Counted from the first letter of the stretch, positions 1 through 8,919 are shown. The stretch is DNA of 64,000 nucleotides from Tateyamaria omphalii (GCF_014651375.1 NZ_BMWT01000007.1:1-64000); one strand, 5' to 3'. Notes: generated by a model from the letters alone, not told the origin. A program made the numbers and translations.

Positions 1-520
1 AAAAAAAACGTGAGCGGTCACAGCCAGCCGGGATTTGCTGCACCCTAAGGTGCGGCGCAACGCCGGACACAAGGCGACCCACATGGCTGGACAGCACACA
101 TGCCATGCCACAGCTTTTCAGTCCGGCTTCGATGGCAGGTCGTGGGTCCTCTGGCCAAAGCGCCCACGGTGACGTCAGATCATTTCCATGAACAATCGCC
201 GCTGTCGGCGCAATTCCGGCAATCGCTTCTGCATGAACAAGGGGCAGAGCGTCGCAAAACAGCACGATATCCGGTCCAAAATCGCTCAATCGCTGCCGCA
301 GGCGACAGCCTGTTTCGGCGACCTCTTGAACGGTCTGGCAAGACACCAGACCCTCCAACCCGGTGTGCGCATATCGAACCGGAGCAGACGGGCGCTGATC
401 TTTGCGCGTGACGACCAACACGTCATCACTTTTGGCGATTTCAGCAGCCATATCCTGCACCAACCGCTCGATGCCTCCAACCATCGGAGAGAAACAACTG
501 GTTACCAATGCAACGCGCAT
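1..520 (-). CDS. Glycosyltransferase family 4, N-terminal part (runs off the left edge)
   Basis: An open frame begins at an ATG (complement of 518-520) and stays open to base 1, so only about 173 N-terminal residues are present. It starts MRVALVTSCFSPMVGGIERL; the GGIERL loop after the first beta strand is typical of the N-terminal Rossmann domain of GT4 (GT-B) retaining glycosyltransferases. Further on there are Rossmann-like stretches such as PDIVLFCDALPLVHAEAI. A good ribosome site (GAGGGAAG) precedes the start, and the start overlaps the sulfotransferase stop by 19 bases, so it belongs to the same operon. The donor and acceptor sugars cannot be read from this half. The catalytic EX7E region would lie outside the window. 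Confidence 0.85.
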   Translation of the reverse strand, partial: MRVALVTSCFSPMVGGIERLVQDMAAEIAKSDDVLVVTRKDQRPSAPVRYAHTGLEGLVSCQTVQEVAETGCRLRQRLSDFGPDIVLFCDALPLVHAEAIAGIAPTAAIVHGNDLTSPWALWPEDPRPAIEAGLKSCGMACVLSSHVGRLVSGVAPHLRVQQIPAGCDRSRFF

Positions 521-1197
521 GGGCTTCCCTCATCCGTGGCATTGTCCCGCGCACGCGTTATTCTGGTCCGATCCGGTTGCGGCAGATACCCAAACCGCCA
601 GAAATCCTGTGCATACAGTCGGTTGACGTTGATCAAAGCTCTGCCTTCTATCGGCAAAGACATAACGCGATCATGGGTCACGTTGGCCCGACCCAAATTT
701 GCAAACAACGGCGCCATTTCGATCAAAACGTCCAAACCGTCTTCTATGCGGTGCACGACGTCGGGGGGCGGAAGCGGTTGTCGCCCACTGGTCAACAGGG
801 ACACTTGCGGACGCAAATGCCCGTTGCCAACCACGCTTGGCAATAAGCCGAGGAAGTCCTTGAACGTCAGCGACTTCAGCGCTGCCAGCTTGCGGTCGTA
901 GCTCCCAAAAGGCCAAAGACCCAGCCTGCGCAGGATCGCCCTCTGGCACCACTGGAAAGGGGCCTTTTCCCGTCCGTTCAAATCCTGAAAAAGCTTGTCG
1001 CGATAAAAGGAACGCAATCTGTCATACGGGTTGCGTGCCAGCACAACATGGCGCGGGGGTGTTGCGCGCCGCAAAAGACGCCGCGCCTCACGCTCGGCAA
1101 TCTGGCAGAGGTCCGGGCTGGCAACGAGGGTCGAATACATGACCTTGTAAGAGGTTGAAATGACCAGGTCATTGGTTCGAGACAAAAACCTTGGCAT
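502..1197 (-). CDS. Sulfotransferase family protein
   Basis: 231 residues. The N-terminal ISTSYKVMYSTL is placed like the PAPS 5'-phosphosulfate loop. The segment LARNPYDRLRSFYRDKL matches the 3'-phosphate site of sulfotransferases (R, then R and S before an aromatic residue). It lies 12 bases downstream of the HlyD gene with a strong ribosome site (GGGGAGAG) and overlaps the GT4 gene. In this operon it would most simply decorate the secreted product with sulfate, probably on a sugar hydroxyl; that is inference. The fold is divergent, so the substrate is unknown. It belongs to the Sulfotransfer_2-like group rather than to the cytosolic steroid group. Confidence 0.7.
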   Translation of the reverse strand: MPRFLSRTNDLVISTSYKVMYSTLVASPDLCQIAEREARRLLRRATPPRHVVLARNPYDRLRSFYRDKLFQDLNGREKAPFQWCQRAILRRLGLWPFGSYDRKLAALKSLTFKDFLGLLPSVVGNGHLRPQVSLLTSGRQPLPPPDVVHRIEDGLDVLIEMAPLFANLGRANVTHDRVMSLPIEGRALINVNRLYAQDFWRFGYLPQPDRTRITRARDNATDEGSPCALHW

Positions 1198-1209
1198 TCG
1201 ACTCTCCCC

Positions 1210-2493
1210 TCAGATTTCGCGGAAAGCGGTTTGGAAAGCTTGCTGAAGTGGCTCGGTCAGGTACTCAATTACCCGGCGTTCGCCCACGACGATATCCGCT
1301 TCGATTGCCATACCCGGAACCAGCCGTGCGCCCGATTCAATCAACCATTCAGGACTGTCATCAACTGCAAGGTTGATCGTGTAGCCTGACGACCTGTCGC
1401 TTTCCGCACGATCCGGCGACACGAATGTCACCCGTCCCGTCAGGATGCCATAGCGCACAAATGGCAACCCGTTGATGCGCAAGTTGGCGCGCTGGTCCGC
1501 GGCAACAAACGCGATGTTGTTCTCGGGCAATACGGCTTCGGCCACGATCGGCACGTCGGTCCGCACCAACTTACCCAACTGTTCTCCAGATTCGACGAAA
1601 CTGTTCGGGGACATGTCCTTCAGCCAAAAGACTTCTCCGTCCGTGGGTGCAATGACACTGCACAACTGCCGTTGAGAATCCTGCTCTGCCTGGATTTGTT
1701 CCAGCGCTGTGTACCTTTGATCAAGTTCCGTCAGCCGAGAGACGATATCCGCCTGCATTTCTATCCAGGTCTCTCGGTGTTCCTGCCGGGTCCGGTGCCG
1801 TTCGATTTCCGTGTTTTCAATCTGCAATGCTCGGGTGACAAGGATGACCTCGGCATCCGCAACGGCATCCGTCGCATTCTCCAGTGCCACCTGTGCCGCA
1901 GAACCTCGTTCGGCCAACTCACTCAATCGCGCGCGTTCGCGGCGAAGCTGCGCAAGCATGCGTTCCGCCCTGTCTCGTTCCAGGCGGGCCATCTCTTCGG
2001 CAACTGCATATTTTCGATCATCAAGACGGGTTCGGGTCTGCATATCTTCGACCCTGTCGCGAAACCGTGCAACCTCATCGCGCAGCGAAGCTGTCAAGGC
2101 TTCGGAGCGCTGACTCAATCGGTCTTCGAGCGATTGCGCCTGAGAGGTTGGCAGCATAAGCGCAGCCTTGTCCAACTCCTTGCGCAGCTGCTGACCAATC
2201 TCGAGCCGTTCAAGTATGTTGAGTTCTGCAACACGCTCTTCGAATGCACAGTCATAGCGCAATAGTGGCGTGCCGCGTTTGACACGCGCACCGCTGCGCA
2301 CAAGCACCTGTTCGACCTGACCGTCCCTTGGGCTGTCGACGAAGTATTGGATGTTGTCCGATGACAAGCGTCCATGGGCCGTCACGACGACTTCGACCTT
2401 GGTGAACAGCAGCGCTCCGGCGGCAAGACCGAACAGGCAGTACATCGCACGCGACACTGCAACTTGACGCGAGATATCCGAAGCGCTGAACAC
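1210..2493 (-). CDS. HlyD-family periplasmic adaptor (membrane fusion protein)
   Basis: About 427 residues. It has one N-terminal membrane segment (MYCLFGLAAGALLF), then a split lipoyl-like half beginning VTAHGRLSSDN and SPRDGQVEQVLVRSGARV. A long charged coiled coil follows (roughly residues 85-250), then a beta-barrel end with VLPENNIAFVAADQ and LVPGMAIEADIVVGERRV, as in HlyD/LapC. It would link the ABC exporter of this operon (10309-11979) to an outer-membrane channel; no TolC gene is visible. The start is uncertain: GTG at 2493 has a GGTGG site 7 bases ahead and does not overlap the previous gene, whereas GTG at 2532 would overlap it by 37 bases and has no clear site. Confidence 0.85.
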   Translation of the reverse strand: MFSASDISRQVAVSRAMYCLFGLAAGALLFTKVEVVVTAHGRLSSDNIQYFVDSPRDGQVEQVLVRSGARVKRGTPLLRYDCAFEERVAELNILERLEIGQQLRKELDKAALMLPTSQAQSLEDRLSQRSEALTASLRDEVARFRDRVEDMQTRTRLDDRKYAVAEEMARLERDRAERMLAQLRRERARLSELAERGSAAQVALENATDAVADAEVILVTRALQIENTEIERHRTRQEHRETWIEMQADIVSRLTELDQRYTALEQIQAEQDSQRQLCSVIAPTDGEVFWLKDMSPNSFVESGEQLGKLVRTDVPIVAEAVLPENNIAFVAADQRANLRINGLPFVRYGILTGRVTFVSPDRAESDRSSGYTINLAVDDSPEWLIESGARLVPGMAIEADIVVGERRVIEYLTEPLQQAFQTAFREI

Positions 2494-2495
2494 CG

Positions 2496-2804
2496 TTACA
2501 CCACCGGTTCGGGCATGCGTGCGTCGATCCACAACTCGTGCAGATCAGCCAGCAAACGCACACAGCGATTAAAGGTCAGGCGCCGCGCATTGTACTTGGT
2601 GACATACAGTGTCGCGATGTCGTCGAGCGGAAAGCGATCCAGCCACGCAACGATCCGCTCGGGGCTTGCACCCGGACCGTCCACCGTCTGCGCCTCCATC
2701 GCCATGACAAGCAATTGCCGCGCCCGGTCGGTATGTTCAACGTTGCGTTCCGATAGCCGCGTCAACAGCTTGTCAGCCCAGACGTCAAAAACTGATGCCG
2801 TCAT
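2496..2804 (-). CDS. Small unknown protein between PhyH and HlyD
   Basis: 102 residues, ATG at 2804 overlapping the PhyH stop by four bases (ATGA), so it is translationally coupled. The protein is helical in look, with many Arg, Leu and Asp residues, no signal peptide, no membrane segment, no cysteine pair and no leader-peptide GG site. One stretch reads TLYVTKYNARRLTFNRC. I do not recognise a family. Its position just before the HlyD adaptor allows a role as an accessory of the exporter or a small carrier/assembly protein, but nothing in the sequence proves this. Confidence 0.6.
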   Translation of the reverse strand: MTASVFDVWADKLLTRLSERNVEHTDRARQLLVMAMEAQTVDGPGASPERIVAWLDRFPLDDIATLYVTKYNARRLTFNRCVRLLADLHELWIDARMPEPVV

Positions 2805-3610
2805 GCCGTCACTCCGCCGAAGTCGAGCGCATCAACACTGCCGCAGACCACCGGAGACAGTTCGGTATCCCTGATCTGTGATACAGCATCCTTGTAGTCG
2901 TTTTCTGGAAGCAAGCGGTTCCGTTCGGTGCGCAGATGACACGCTATGGAATAGCGAACGCCGCCACCCTCGTTGCCAGCGCTGCCATGAAGGACATCGG
3001 AATGGTGAAACGAAACGAACCCCGCAGGACCTGTTGCAATTGTTTCGCGCCATTCGACCCGGTTGTGGCTGAGGATCGACGACTTAAGCTCTTCCAGGGT
3101 GGCCTTGTGCGAGAACCCACTGCCGTTTAGCGCACCTTGGCGATGCGATCCCGAGACGTAGATCAATGGCGATGAGTCCGCCGCGATATCGACCAGCGGA
3201 ATCCAGGCCGTTATGAAACTGCCGGTCAGGAAAGATGCATATTGCCCGTCCTGATGCCATCCAACATGGTTTGCACTGTCCGTCGCACCCGGTTTGCGCA
3301 AGGCGTGACAATACCAGACCTGAACCGTTTTCACCCCCAGAATCGAACGCACCGCATCGCAGAAGGTTGGCGCACGCAGCAACGAGTCAATCAACGGGCT
3401 GACAAGATGCGGGTGATCAATACGCGCTTGTCCAGCGTCGATCCCATCGGGATGATAGGGCACCAACCGCGCAGCGGTCCCGACAGGGAAATCTCGGTAC
3501 AGCCGCTCCAGCTCATTGCGGGCATCTACGATCTCGGATGGCTGGAACACCTCGTGGACATTGATAAATCCGTCTCTCTCGAAGTCAGCCTGCGCAGTTT
3601 TTTCGATCAT
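2801..3610 (-). CDS. PhyH-type Fe(II)/2-oxoglutarate dioxygenase
   Basis: About 269 residues of the phytanoyl-CoA dioxygenase family. The iron facial triad is visible as HQDGQYA (His and Asp) and the distal His in VLHGSAGN, followed by VRYSIACHLR carrying the Arg expected to bind 2-oxoglutarate. Start choice: ATG at 3610 is preceded by GGAGAGAAGAGAC, a strong ribosome site. An upstream ATG at 3625 overlaps the glycosyltransferase stop (TGATG), but it would place that ribosome site inside its own coding sequence. Such enzymes hydroxylate lipids, peptides and natural products; here a tailoring hydroxylation of the prenyl or sugar part is the simplest guess. Confidence 0.8.
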   Translation of the reverse strand: MIEKTAQADFERDGFINVHEVFQPSEIVDARNELERLYRDFPVGTAARLVPYHPDGIDAGQARIDHPHLVSPLIDSLLRAPTFCDAVRSILGVKTVQVWYCHALRKPGATDSANHVGWHQDGQYASFLTGSFITAWIPLVDIAADSSPLIYVSGSHRQGALNGSGFSHKATLEELKSSILSHNRVEWRETIATGPAGFVSFHHSDVLHGSAGNEGGGVRYSIACHLRTERNRLLPENDYKDAVSQIRDTELSPVVCGSVDALDFGGVTA

Positions 3611-3624
3611 GTCTCTTCTCTCCA

Positions 3625-4413
3625 TCAAAGCGGTAAGAACGCGAAGTCGATATCGTTTTGGGGGGCGCGCAACGCAGCTGTCTGCTGCGTGCCTTGGCGT
3701 GCCAAAACCCGGCGGCGCGCTATGTCCTCGGCATAGGTTCGGCGTGTTTCGGACCCAAGGCCAATGGTCGGACTGCTTGTCATCGCGGCCTCGTGGCGCC
3801 GGTAGAAAAACATCGGCTCGGCAAGATTGCGCACCGGCCCGTAGCGGATGGCGCGCATGAAAAAATCCTGATCGGCTGCGCAGCGGCGCGTGCCATCGTA
3901 GCCGCCCAACGCCTCGTAGACGCTACGCCGTGCCATTACAGTCGGATGCAGAATGGTGAACTTCTTGCCCAGCCGTTCTGCAAGATTGACGTTTCGCGGC
4001 ATGTTTACGCGGCGCCCCAGAAAGCCTGTGGCGTTGATCTCGTAATAACTGCAACCCACAACACCCACACTCTGGTGGCGATCAAGATACGCCAATTGCC
4101 GCTCCAGGCGCTCAGGCGCGCTGACATCGTCCGCATCGTGTATGCTTACGAACTCGGTTTCGACCATAGCGAGGCATCGGTTGAGCAGCCGGTACGTTCC
4201 AACATTTCGATCACTGCGATACAGCCGCAAACGCGGATCACTGCGCCACGGCGCTATGGCGGCGTGCCAGTCATGTCCGGGGCTCGCATCATCCACCAGG
4301 ATCAAGTGAAAGTCCGGGCAGGTCTGCCGTTCCAGCAGTGACCGCAATGCGTCCGCCAGATATTCACCAGACCCATAATGGGTCATTAAAACTGTTACAC
4401 GCCCATCAGTCAT
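3625..4413 (-). CDS. Glycosyltransferase family 2
   Basis: 262 residues of GT-A fold. It begins VTVLMTHYGSGEYLADALRS, then LILVDDASPG (first Asp pair), HDADDV (the DxD-like metal site) and CAADQDFFMRAIRYG (the ED/QD region near the catalytic base). The start ATG overlaps the stop of the preceding GT51 gene (ATGA). No membrane segments, so it is a soluble or peripheral inverting glycosyltransferase that probably uses a nucleotide sugar. It is one of at least four sugar transferases in this operon, implying an oligosaccharide of several residues. Confidence 0.85.
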   Translation of the reverse strand: MTDGRVTVLMTHYGSGEYLADALRSLLERQTCPDFHLILVDDASPGHDWHAAIAPWRSDPRLRLYRSDRNVGTYRLLNRCLAMVETEFVSIHDADDVSAPERLERQLAYLDRHQSVGVVGCSYYEINATGFLGRRVNMPRNVNLAERLGKKFTILHPTVMARRSVYEALGGYDGTRRCAADQDFFMRAIRYGPVRNLAEPMFFYRRHEAAMTSSPTIGLGSETRRTYAEDIARRRVLARQGTQQTAALRAPQNDIDFAFLPL

Positions 4414-5072
4414 TGGCACGCCTCAAGCAACACATCGCTGTTTGAGTCCGGCGCGCAATCACCCGCGACATAGCGTTGGAGCCGCGCAAGACGCTCGTCG
4501 CTCGCAGAATTTCCGGCAACAGGTGCATAAGTACGCGGCGCCACCAAGGCACCTGTCAGACGCAGGAACTCGTCCGGTTCAAGGTCGGCGACAGATTTAC
4601 CAAAGAAAACATCAGCCGCATTCCTGAACCCGTACACGGCCTGCCCATCTCGTCGGCCAAGGTAGACCACATTCAGAAATGCCGTCAGTTGATCTTCTTT
4701 CGACACGTTTGGCGCCACGACGAAATGTGCAATCAGGCTCTGTTCGATCTTGGCAAAGCCGGTCTGAAAATCTTCAAAGAACAGCTTTTTGGTAATGGCT
4801 TGCGGAATGGATGTCAGGCCTGCACCTGGGGTGGCCATGTCGACCCCGGAATGCTCAAAGAACGCCGGGTCTTCGATCAAAATCAGGGCATCTTGCTGCC
4901 ATTCCGTCAGGTCCCCCCACCGGAGCAGATCAACACTGTCCGCGCGATACGGCGCAAATGCCACATCCAGCCGATCATGTGCGACCCAAACACGCCAGCC
5001 CTGAAACGCAACCAAACCGGTCAAAGCCAAAAGCGCGAGCGTCAGAGTGGCGCGGCGCACAGGTTTTTTCAT
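4410..5072 (-). CDS. Stand-alone GT51 transglycosylase-domain protein, divergent
   Basis: 220 residues: an N-terminal signal anchor (residues about 8-30) and then a single peptidoglycan glycosyltransferase (GT51) domain with no transpeptidase. Motif I is present as EDPAFFEHSGVD, with Glu67 as the expected catalytic base. The late motifs VYLGRRDGQAVYGFRNAAD and FFGKSVADLEPDEFLRLTGA are typical. Motif II is abnormal: TSIPQA stands where families have STITQQ. By eye, the RKxxE motif III reads AKIEQ (107-111), so the second Glu would be Gln. It lies between dxs and a GT2 gene with ATGA couplings on both sides. It could be a lipid-linked glycan polymerase, or a target variant giving self-protection. 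Confidence 0.8.
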   Translation of the reverse strand: MKKPVRRATLTLALLALTGLVAFQGWRVWVAHDRLDVAFAPYRADSVDLLRWGDLTEWQQDALILIEDPAFFEHSGVDMATPGAGLTSIPQAITKKLFFEDFQTGFAKIEQSLIAHFVVAPNVSKEDQLTAFLNVVYLGRRDGQAVYGFRNAADVFFGKSVADLEPDEFLRLTGALVAPRTYAPVAGNSASDERLARLQRYVAGDCAPDSNSDVLLEACQ

Positions 5073-6931
5073 AGTGTGATTCCTTCAGAAAACCGGCGAC
5101 TGGCATGTGAACTTCCGTTGCGTTTGTCGGAGAAATGCATTGCCACAGCCGCCGAAATCGCCTCGCTGTCGATGCCTGCATCCGCCTGCATTTCCTTGAT
5201 CGGTCCATGGTCAATGAAACGATCGGGCAACGTAAGACTGCGCAGCACGGCCCCGTACCTGTCCAGGCTGTTCGCCTGTACCAGATGGGCAACTTGTGCA
5301 CCGAACCCACCACGGGCGCCCTCTTCAACCGTCAAGACCAGCTGGTGGTGGCGCATAAGCTGCGCCACAAGGTCGACATCAATCGGCCGTGCAAACCGTG
5401 CGTCCGCCACGGTTGCCTCGATACCAAGCAGGGACAGCGCGTCGGCAGCGGCAAGACAGTTGGCAAGACATGTGCCGAGGCTCAAGATGGCCACATCCCC
5501 ACCATTCCGGCAAAGCCGGCCTCGACCAATCGCAAGCGGTGCTGATCGCGTTTCGCTTACAGTTGTCGTGTCGCGCGGGTAACGCACAGCGCTCGGGCCA
5601 TCATCCATCGCGGACGCGGTCACGACCATGCGTCGCAGTTCGTCACCATCCGACGGCGCCATAACCGTGAAACCGGGCAACGCGCACAGGTAAACCAGAT
5701 CGAACGCGCCGGCATGTGTCGGACCATCCGCGCCCACCAAACCGGCACGATCAATCGCAAAGCGCACCGGCAGCGACTGCAGCGCTACATCGTGAACAAT
5801 CTGGTCATACCCCCGCTGCAGGAATGTCGAATAGATTGCGCAAAACGGTTTCATACCACCAGCAGCCAACCCTGCCGCGAACGTGACAGCATGCTGTTCC
5901 GCAATCCCGGTGTCAAAAAAACGATCCGGATAGGCGTCGGCAAAACGGTCCAGGCCGGTTCCGCCGGGCATGGCCGCAGTGATTGCACAAATGTGCGGAT
6001 CAGTGGCAGCAAGGTCGACAAGCGTATTGCGAAACACTTCGGTATAGGGCTGCCGGTGCATTTTGGCACATTGGGGCACTGCTGCCACGGTCCGGGGACG
6101 AGACGGCTGCGGCTTGCAGGCGTGACCGCAATCTGGGTCGCTTGCGGTCGCGTGGCCCTTTCCTTTTTCGGTCACCACATGCACAAGAACGGGTCCCGGT
6201 GAGGCATCGTCGCGTATTTCGCTGAATGACCGATGCAGATCGCCAATGTCGTGCCCGTCAACAGGCCCAACCGAGCGGAACCCCAGTTCCTCGAACAACG
6301 GCGCGACCTCGCCTGCGCGGACCCGTTTGAGATGTCCGGCCAACGCACCGGTTGTTGGGGCAATCGACATACCATTGTCGTTCAGCACGACGATTAACCG
6401 GGCGCCAAGATCTCCAGTGTGATTCAAGGCTTCCAGTGCCATACCACCGCCAAGTGCCCCGTCGCCAATCACACAGACGACATCGCCGATTGGCTTTTCA
6501 GAACCTTTATCTTCCAAAAGGTCCCGCGCCATCGCAAACCCAAGGCCAGCCGAAATGGAGGTTGCGGCATGGGCTGCTCCGAATGGGTCAAAAGGGCTTT
6601 CCGCCCGTTTCGTAAAGCCGGACAGTCCGCCCTTCTGCCGCAGTGTCGGCATCCGGTCCCGTCGCCCGGTCAGCATTTTGTGGGGATAGACCTGATGACC
6701 AACATCCCAGATCAACTTGTCTCGCGGAGTATCGAAAACCGCATGCAGAACAACGGTCAGTTCAACGACGCCAAGCCCGGAGCCAAGATGCCCACCAACG
6801 CGCTCGACAACCGCGATGGTTTCAGCGCGCAACTCTTCCGCGACACGCGACAGATCTTCTTCATCCAATTCTCGAAGACCGCTTGGAAGTTCAATCATAT
6901 CCAGCATGCCAGAGACGCTCAGGTCTTCCAT
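5069..6931 (-). CDS. dxs: 1-deoxy-D-xylulose-5-phosphate synthase
   Basis: 620 residues, normal length. DXS condenses pyruvate and glyceraldehyde 3-phosphate with thiamine diphosphate in the first step of the MEP isoprenoid pathway. Visible marks: LIWDVGHQVYPHKMLTGRRD near the N terminus, the thiamine diphosphate motif GDGALGGGMALEALNHTG, and TGIAEQHAVTFAAGLA in the pyrimidine-binding domain. Start at ATG 6931 with a very strong site (GGAGGAG), overlapping the upstream GT2 by 13 bases. An extra dxs inside a product operon, together with idi and two prenyl synthase-like genes, indicates that isoprenoid precursor supply is raised when the operon is on. Confidence 0.95.
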   Translation of the reverse strand: MEDLSVSGMLDMIELPSGLRELDEEDLSRVAEELRAETIAVVERVGGHLGSGLGVVELTVVLHAVFDTPRDKLIWDVGHQVYPHKMLTGRRDRMPTLRQKGGLSGFTKRAESPFDPFGAAHAATSISAGLGFAMARDLLEDKGSEKPIGDVVCVIGDGALGGGMALEALNHTGDLGARLIVVLNDNGMSIAPTTGALAGHLKRVRAGEVAPLFEELGFRSVGPVDGHDIGDLHRSFSEIRDDASPGPVLVHVVTEKGKGHATASDPDCGHACKPQPSRPRTVAAVPQCAKMHRQPYTEVFRNTLVDLAATDPHICAITAAMPGGTGLDRFADAYPDRFFDTGIAEQHAVTFAAGLAAGGMKPFCAIYSTFLQRGYDQIVHDVALQSLPVRFAIDRAGLVGADGPTHAGAFDLVYLCALPGFTVMAPSDGDELRRMVVTASAMDDGPSAVRYPRDTTTVSETRSAPLAIGRGRLCRNGGDVAILSLGTCLANCLAAADALSLLGIEATVADARFARPIDVDLVAQLMRHHQLVLTVEEGARGGFGAQVAHLVQANSLDRYGAVLRSLTLPDRFIDHGPIKEMQADAGIDSEAISAAVAMHFSDKRNGSSHASRRFSEGITL

Positions 6932-8070
6932 GTCACTCCTCCCAATTCACCAAATTTCTGTTTGTCTTCCGTTCCCGCACCCCAGCGGATCATTCGGATC
7001 GGGCGCCTGATCAGCGCGCGCAACGCCAGTTCCATGCCAATGGATACGAACCACGTGAAATACAGAAGCTTGAGCCACCAGCGCAGCGTCCGGGCCAGAT
7101 ACGTACCCTCTGACAACCGCTTGCCGACAGGCCAGAACCCGAAAAACAAAAGGTCCCGACAATAAAACTGCCCTTTGTCCCAGCTGTAGCTGCACAAGAA
7201 CTGGTAGTGATTAAGAAGCATCCTGCGAATGCGCCGAATGATGTCGCCACGCTCACCACCAACCACGTGATGAACACGGGCGCGCGGATCTAGCTGCAGA
7301 CGGGCCAGCGGATTGGGCGCAGCCGGATCAAGCAATTCAAAACAGATGAACCCGTCATCACTGCTAAGATCGGGCGGAAACCCATCTGCAATCACGCACA
7401 TCGTAACAATCATGCAGCATGCATGCGGGTACTGTGTCGCCGGGGCTGTGTGGCTCTTGGCCCAATGGAGGAGCCGCGACCCACGGTCATCGGCCGGATT
7501 GCCAATCTTTGTGGCCCCAATCGCAACTGGCGCATCCATCTGCCCATAGCGATCAACAAGTGCGGCCAGACAGCCCGGCTCCATGTCAACATCGTCATCA
7601 AGCAAAATCGCCGCTTCCGGCAGGGTGCCCTGCGCATGTTCGATCATGGCGTTCAGAGATTGAACTTTGCCCGGCCCGCGCATCACTGCCGAATGCAAGT
7701 CGACGGACGCACCAGTCTCGGTCAACAGCTTGGCAAACCGGTCAACAAGGCGGCGGCGCGCCGCCTCGGCCCCGGACCTCGTTTCATTCGCCAGATACTG
7801 AACAATGACGTAAAGCGAGACGTCAAAACCGAGGCGCTGCAGTTCAGTCACCTCTGCTCCGACATTTGCCGCGATACGGTCGCAGGTCGATGCATCCAAC
7901 CGCCTGCCAAGCGTCGGCAAAAACACGGCAAAACCGCCAGTAACCGCCTCTGCACCGGTCGCATAATGTGCGCTGTTCCAGACCACGGCCTCAGCGGGCG
8001 GCGGCGTACATCGGAACCCCCGCGCCAGACTGCGCTGCATCCAGTTCAATGGCACAGCGGTTGCGGTCAT
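6919..8070 (-). CDS. Membrane-associated GT2 glycosyltransferase
   Basis: 383 residues. GT-A domain with AILLDDDVDMEPG (metal-binding acidic cluster) and a downstream LSSDDGFICFELLD that could carry the catalytic base. Near the C terminus there is an aromatic/hydrophobic segment (LLYFTWFVSIGMELALRAL) consistent with membrane attachment, and then a basic tail. The N-terminal 100 residues before the GT-A core are less typical. The start ATG overlaps the stop of the prenyl synthase-like gene upstream (ATGA). The acceptor may be a polyprenyl-linked intermediate, in keeping with the membrane segment and neighbours; this is inference. Confidence 0.8.
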   Translation of the reverse strand: MTATAVPLNWMQRSLARGFRCTPPPAEAVVWNSAHYATGAEAVTGGFAVFLPTLGRRLDASTCDRIAANVGAEVTELQRLGFDVSLYVIVQYLANETRSGAEAARRRLVDRFAKLLTETGASVDLHSAVMRGPGKVQSLNAMIEHAQGTLPEAAILLDDDVDMEPGCLAALVDRYGQMDAPVAIGATKIGNPADDRGSRLLHWAKSHTAPATQYPHACCMIVTMCVIADGFPPDLSSDDGFICFELLDPAAPNPLARLQLDPRARVHHVVGGERGDIIRRIRRMLLNHYQFLCSYSWDKGQFYCRDLLFFGFWPVGKRLSEGTYLARTLRWWLKLLYFTWFVSIGMELALRALIRRPIRMIRWGAGTEDKQKFGELGGVTWKT

Positions 8071-8906
8071 CCGACCGTCTCTTCCAGCTGTCCCTTGGCC
8101 AGCATCGTCCGGAACCTATGGAAGGTTTCGGTGATCGGTTGGTAGAAATTCAGCTCAGGCGGTGTCGCCGCTATCCCCTCTTCGAAGCGGCGATAGTACT
8201 CTTCCATGAGCTCGACCACATCATCGGGGTCGATACGGCCCGCCGCCATTAGTGCAAACAGGTTTGAATGCGCCTCGGTTGGCTTGTTCCGACCCGTGTA
8301 GTCGTTCACCACCGTGAACATGACACCAAGGCCCCGCAACGCCGGACGCACATTTTCGAACAAGTCCAAACGCCCATCCACGGCCAGGGCAAAATGCGCA
8401 TAGAACGCGATGATATCGCCCGCCTTGGCATTGGTCGAACGCTCCCACGCCGCCAGATCAACAATGTCCGTAACAGGTTCCTTGGTCACGTGCCGCCACA
8501 GCGGCATCCATCGGTCGCTGTAATCCAGAAAGAATTTCTGCAGAACATCATGCGACGCCATCATCTCGTAGGCGCGCCCGCAAAGTTCCGTCCCCACCAT
8601 CAGTTCGCGATTGGCATAGGGCGTATCCGCATCGATGATATCATCGAGGATCTTGATACCAAGGCAATGCAGGCAACTCGCCGTGCCAAGCTGCAGACGC
8701 AGTTTCGGGTCTCGCAACCAAGCTGCCGCTGGATAGAGTTTGCGCGTCGTGCCGCGGCGCTTTCCGACATAGGTGACCAGCTCCTGCGACACACCCATTC
8801 TCTCCATCACGTCATTGGCCTCGTACATCATCAGGTCCAGCGCGCTGCGGCTTTCGGTATCAAAAAGATGGATGGCGTTTTCGATGTCAGTTGATGTCTG
8901 TTTCAT
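8067..8906 (-). CDS. Isoprenyl-diphosphate-synthase / class I terpene-synthase-like protein B
   Basis: About 279 residues, all helical. The first aspartate-rich motif is clear: KILDDIIDAD (DDxxD). In place of the second aspartate motif the protein has VVNDYTGRNK, so the usual DDxxD is replaced by NDY plus Lys. That pattern departs from ordinary farnesyl or geranylgeranyl diphosphate synthases and recalls class I terpene synthases or unusual prenyltransferases. Start ATG at 8906 has a GGAG site 13 bases after the metallophosphoesterase stop. It is one of two such proteins here, which allows either two chain-building steps or synthesis followed by transfer or cyclisation of the prenyl chain. 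Confidence 0.75.
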   Translation of the reverse strand: MKQTSTDIENAIHLFDTESRSALDLMMYEANDVMERMGVSQELVTYVGKRRGTTRKLYPAAAWLRDPKLRLQLGTASCLHCLGIKILDDIIDADTPYANRELMVGTELCGRAYEMMASHDVLQKFFLDYSDRWMPLWRHVTKEPVTDIVDLAAWERSTNAKAGDIIAFYAHFALAVDGRLDLFENVRPALRGLGVMFTVVNDYTGRNKPTEAHSNLFALMAAGRIDPDDVVELMEEYYRRFEEGIAATPPELNFYQPITETFHRFRTMLAKGQLEETVG

Positions 8907-8919
8907 CCCAGAACTCCGT

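Noticed and set aside
286-480. 64-codon minus-strand frame near the left edge
   Set aside because: It lies in a different frame inside the GT4 gene, whose family sequence is clear.
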